The notes beneath the pieces were generated by a model. The model worked only from the letters and a program-made list of their open reading frames with translations, had not been told where the DNA came from and ran no database searches. The position numbers and the translations under genes were made by a program. From Oceanicaulis sp. (GTDB taxonomy: Bacteria; Pseudomonadota; Alphaproteobacteria; Caulobacterales; Maricaulaceae): a DNA stretch of 9,046 nucleotides. The DNA lies in contig RKRX01000033.1 in assembly GCA_007571185.1 (NCBI GenBank), forward strand, positions 1 through 9,046. The letters are read 5' to 3'. Shown here in pieces: positions 6,917 through 9,046 of this stretch (the first letter of the stretch is position 1; each line of letters begins with the position of its first letter).

Positions 6917-6927
6917 CTGTTAAACAG
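6917..6927. promoter_or_regulatory. Small palindrome upstream of the ArsR–methyltransferase gene
   Basis: CTGTTAAACAG is a perfect inverted repeat (CTGTT/AACAG) about one central base. It lies 77-87 nt upstream of the ArsR–methyltransferase start, in the 164-bp gap that should hold its promoter. ArsR proteins bind inverted repeats as dimers and often regulate themselves, so this is a candidate operator, but a 5-bp arm is short and could occur by chance. No clear -35/-10 pair was found beside it. Confidence 0.25.
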
Positions 6928-7004
6928 CCGTTTTTGGCTTCACTGGCGCAGCTCAGAGTGACATTTTCAGGGCGAATGGACCCGGTTCATTCCCGGATAT
7001 GTCC

Positions 7005-7802
7005 TCAGAGAGCCTCGGCGACTGACAGATTGACGTCAAGGTGCCTCCTTCGCGTGGTGGTGAAAAGAACCGTATCGGCTAAACCTGAAGCCAGCGCGAC
7101 GCGCAAACCCTCTGTCACGCCGATCCGACCTCGACCATGTGCGGCGCCATGCAGATGTTTGAACACAGGATACAAATCCGCCATCGAACGCAGCGTTCTA
7201 GGTGACGCGGGCGCGTCACCTGCGGTTTCAATCGCGATCACGTTCACCCCCATGGCCCGGGCGCGTGCAAGCACCGCCCGTTCGTCTTCATCCAGGAAAG
7301 GGTGAACCGGCGTCATCAGATACGTGAACCAGCCCACCTCAAGCGCCTCGTCCAGAGAGAGCCCCCGGCCCGCCATCCCCAAGGCTTGATACGCACCGGC
7401 TGCCTTCAGAGTCTCAAGCCGGTTTTGCAGCGGGGCTGACAGTTCCTCATGCGAGACCCCGTGCAAGATCAGAAGATCAACCCCCTCCACTCCAAGACGA
7501 GTCAGGCTGGCGGTTAGGCTGGTCTCGATAGCGGCAGGGGAGAAATCGCGACGGCGACCGGTGAGGCCGTAACTGGTCAGGCCTGCTTTTGTACTGATCA
7601 CCAGCCCGGACCGATCCAGAGACTTCAGAGCCAGTCCCAGTCGGATTTCCGCCTCACCCGCACCATAGGCCGGGGCGGTATCAAACACACGCACGCCCGC
7701 TCGCGCTGCCCGATGAATGAGCGAAACCGTCTGCGTACGGCGCACCAAAGGTGTGCCGTGCGCACCTGAAACCCCAAATCCCAGAGGTGACAGATTCAAC
7801 AT
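7005..7802 (-). CDS. Aldo/keto reductase family oxidoreductase
   Basis: Aldo/keto reductases are NADPH-dependent TIM-barrel enzymes that reduce carbonyls. From the ATG at 7802 the protein has 265 residues, a little short for the family (about 270-330). The catalytic tetrad is complete: D41 and Y46 in FDTAPAYG, K72 in STKAG, and H114 in LILHG. The N-terminal strand LSPLGFGVSG matches the family opening. The usual C-terminal cofactor segment is only partly recognisable (RIGVTEGLRVALASGLADTVLFT), so cofactor use should be checked. The frame is open upstream to 7859, but those 19 residues overlap cmk and are not family-like. The ATG sits inside the last codons of cmk (7-nt overlap), which suggests translational coupling. 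The substrate is unknown; the nearest family resemblance is to sugar or aldose dehydrogenase-type members, a weak inference. Confidence 0.88.
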   Translation of the reverse strand: MLNLSPLGFGVSGAHGTPLVRRTQTVSLIHRAARAGVRVFDTAPAYGAGEAEIRLGLALKSLDRSGLVISTKAGLTSYGLTGRRRDFSPAAIETSLTASLTRLGVEGVDLLILHGVSHEELSAPLQNRLETLKAAGAYQALGMAGRGLSLDEALEVGWFTYLMTPVHPFLDEDERAVLARARAMGVNVIAIETAGDAPASPRTLRSMADLYPVFKHLHGAAHGRGRIGVTEGLRVALASGLADTVLFTTTRRRHLDVNLSVAEAL

Positions 7803-8464
7803 GGCGTGCAAGGCCGGGCTGGGTCCAGCCTGGCCTTCACCAGAGTGAAAGCAGCGCACACCGCCTCGCTCACACTCATTTCGGTAGTATCGAGCTCCAC
7901 CGCATCCTCGGCTTTAACCATGGGCGCGCTGGCGCGCCCGGCATCCCTGGCGTCACGCTGGCGTAGCTGATCAAGCACCTGCTCAAAACTCATATCCTCG
8001 CCACGCCTTGCCAGCTCGGCCTGACGGCGCCGGGCGCGCGTCTCCTCACTCGCGGTCACAAACAGCTTCGCATCCGCATCGGGACAGATAACCGTTCCAA
8101 TGTCGCGCCCGTCCAGAATCGCACCACCGGGTTGAGCCGCGAAACGGCGCTGCACATCCAGCAGAGCGGCCCGCACCGGAGTATGGGCGGACACCACGCT
8201 GGCGGCGACGCCAGCGCCAGCCGTGCGAACCCTGACCTCATCAATCAAGGCGACATCAAGCGCGCGAGCGGCTCGCTCAGCCGCCTCGACATTTTCAGGC
8301 AGCGCCCCCTGGTCGATCATCGCCACAGCCACCGCCCGGTAGAGAGCGCCCGTGTCGAGATATGGAATGTTGAACCGCGCGCTCAGCGCACGGGCGATGG
8401 TTCCCTTGCCTGAAGCCAGGGGACCGTCTACAGCAATGATCACGGAGGGCGCCGGGCCGGACAT
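7796..8464 (-). CDS. cmk: Cytidylate kinase
   Basis: CMP/dCMP kinase phosphorylates CMP and dCMP with ATP in pyrimidine nucleotide recycling. The 222-residue protein has the P-loop GPLASGKGT (14-22), the CMP-site block LDTGALYRA (36-44), DGRDIGTV (118-125) and an Arg-rich lid (RARRRQAELARRG, 143-155). RDARDAGRASAP (170-181) matches the C-terminal nucleotide-binding Arg/Asp motif. The segment just before VRTAGAGVAASVVSA (79-93) is about ten residues shorter than in E. coli, and the RTxE pattern there is RTAG. The start is ATG at 8464, sharing one base with the yebC stop (TGATG) and preceded by AGGG; a TTG one codon upstream is less likely. In many proteobacteria cmk sits between aroA and rpsA, so its place here between yebC and an aldo/keto reductase gene is different. 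Confidence 0.96.
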   Translation of the reverse strand: MSGPAPSVIIAVDGPLASGKGTIARALSARFNIPYLDTGALYRAVAVAMIDQGALPENVEAAERAARALDVALIDEVRVRTAGAGVAASVVSAHTPVRAALLDVQRRFAAQPGGAILDGRDIGTVICPDADAKLFVTASEETRARRRQAELARRGEDMSFEQVLDQLRQRDARDAGRASAPMVKAEDAVELDTTEMSVSEAVCAAFTLVKARLDPARPCTPC

Positions 8465-9046
8465 CAACCCTGAACCGCCATGTCTTCGTCAGAAATGTTG
8501 AAGTTTGCGAACACACGACCCACGTCATCAAGATCTTCCAGCGCTTCCGTGAGTTTTATCAAAGCGCCCGCTTTCTCTCCGGTAACTTCGACAAGAGTCC
8601 GGGGTTTCCAGATGATTTCAGCAGATTTGGCGTCTCCGAACGTTTCCTGCAGGTTGCCCGCCACATCCGCCAGATCTTCGCGCGCGCAGTAAACCACATG
8701 CTCGGGCGCAGGCTCGCCGTCATCATCAAGCAGGTCTTCACGCACCACATCCTCGGCGCCAGACTCGATCACAGCTTCGAAAACACTGTCTTCATCAGCA
8801 ACCGAAAGCGGGAAGCGGATCTCGCCGAGCTGATCAAACATAAAGCTCACCGAACCGGTCTCGCCCATATTACCGCCGTTCCTGGAAAACGCAGCGCGCA
8901 CTTCGCTGGCGGCGCGGTTTTTGTTATCGGTGGAGACTTCCACGATCAGACCAACCCCGGCCGGGCCAAAACCCTCATAGCGGATTTCGAGATACTCCGC
9001 GGCATCGCCACCTGCCGCTTTCTTTATGGCGCGGTCAATATTGTCC
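8464..9046 (-). CDS. yebC: YebC/PmpR (TACO1-like) family protein, N-terminus missing
   Basis: The last 193 codons are visible; the start and roughly 50 N-terminal residues lie beyond the right edge (full family length is about 245). The reading frame is open through the edge. DNIDRAIKKA, then EIRYEGFGPAGVGLIVE, then STDNKNRAASEVR and NGGNMGETGSVSFMF form the characteristic YebC block. The C-terminus LDDVGRVFANFNI also matches. YebC-family proteins were long treated as DNA-binding regulators (PmpR). More recent work on the family links them to translation, as with mitochondrial TACO1 and relief of ribosome stalling. A GTG at 8943 is in frame but internal, since homology continues upstream of it. 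The stop shares one base with the cmk start. In many bacteria yebC sits directly beside ruvC; here it is more than 7 kb away. Confidence 0.97.
   Translation of the reverse strand, partial: DNIDRAIKKAAGGDAAEYLEIRYEGFGPAGVGLIVEVSTDNKNRAASEVRAAFSRNGGNMGETGSVSFMFDQLGEIRFPLSVADEDSVFEAVIESGAEDVVREDLLDDDGEPAPEHVVYCAREDLADVAGNLQETFGDAKSAEIIWKPRTLVEVTGEKAGALIKLTEALEDLDDVGRVFANFNISDEDMAVQG

Noticed and set aside
6920..6935. A CtrA-like site (TTAA-N7-TTTT) upstream of the ArsR–methyltransferase gene
   Set aside because: The second half-site does not match TTAA, and a single half-site is too common to support a call.
6981..7000. CCGG-containing repeat after the aldo/keto reductase stop as a possible terminator
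   Set aside because: The stem is only about four base pairs, built from two self-complementary CCGG copies, and there is no T-run after it on the minus strand.
1140..8836. Many TGATCA palindromes (12 counted by eye) across the window
   Set aside because: This is well above a simple base-composition expectation, but GATC, GATCA and TGATC are all frequent here and most copies are in codons (such as Asp-Gln and Asp-His). The excess looks codon-driven, not a protein-binding array.

Overview
The window is a compact stretch of bacterial chromosome, about 60% GC, and looks alphaproteobacterial. The reasons are an ArsR–methyltransferase fusion of the kind common in that class, start/stop overlaps throughout, the style of the RuvC, RuvA, transketolase and PGI sequences, and a candidate GTTC-type (alphaproteobacterial) LexA site. 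A Maricaulales/Hyphomonadales relative is possible but is only an impression. No tRNA, rRNA, CRISPR array, insertion sequence or phage gene was seen.

Layout. Nine of the ten genes lie on the minus strand. Read in the direction of transcription, from the right edge, they are: yebC (5' end cut off by the window), cmk, an aldo/keto reductase; a 164-bp gap; an ArsR–methyltransferase fusion, pgi, tkt; then ruvC, ruvA and ruvB (only the first 34 codons present). The exception is one plus-strand gene at 1717-2193. It encodes a small NYN/PIN-like putative nuclease, convergent with tkt and divergent from ruvC across a 465-bp non-coding stretch.

How the genes relate. ruvC-ruvA-ruvB form a tight operon with GTGA and ATGA overlaps. 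They encode the Holliday-junction resolvase and the branch-migration motor. A candidate LexA operator lies just upstream of ruvC. yebC-cmk-AKR are joined by 1-nt and 7-nt overlaps. The ArsR–methyltransferase overlaps pgi by 11 nt, and tkt follows 56 nt after pgi, so a predicted regulator/methyltransferase heads a unit with two central-carbon enzymes (glycolysis and pentose phosphate).

Most of the content is housekeeping and no obviously new multi-gene system is visible. The points most worth a second look are the lower-GC NYN gene and its long leader, the pairing of the ArsR–methyltransferase with pgi/tkt, the separation of yebC from ruvCAB (neighbours in many bacteria) by a metabolic block, and the putative SOS site at ruvC.
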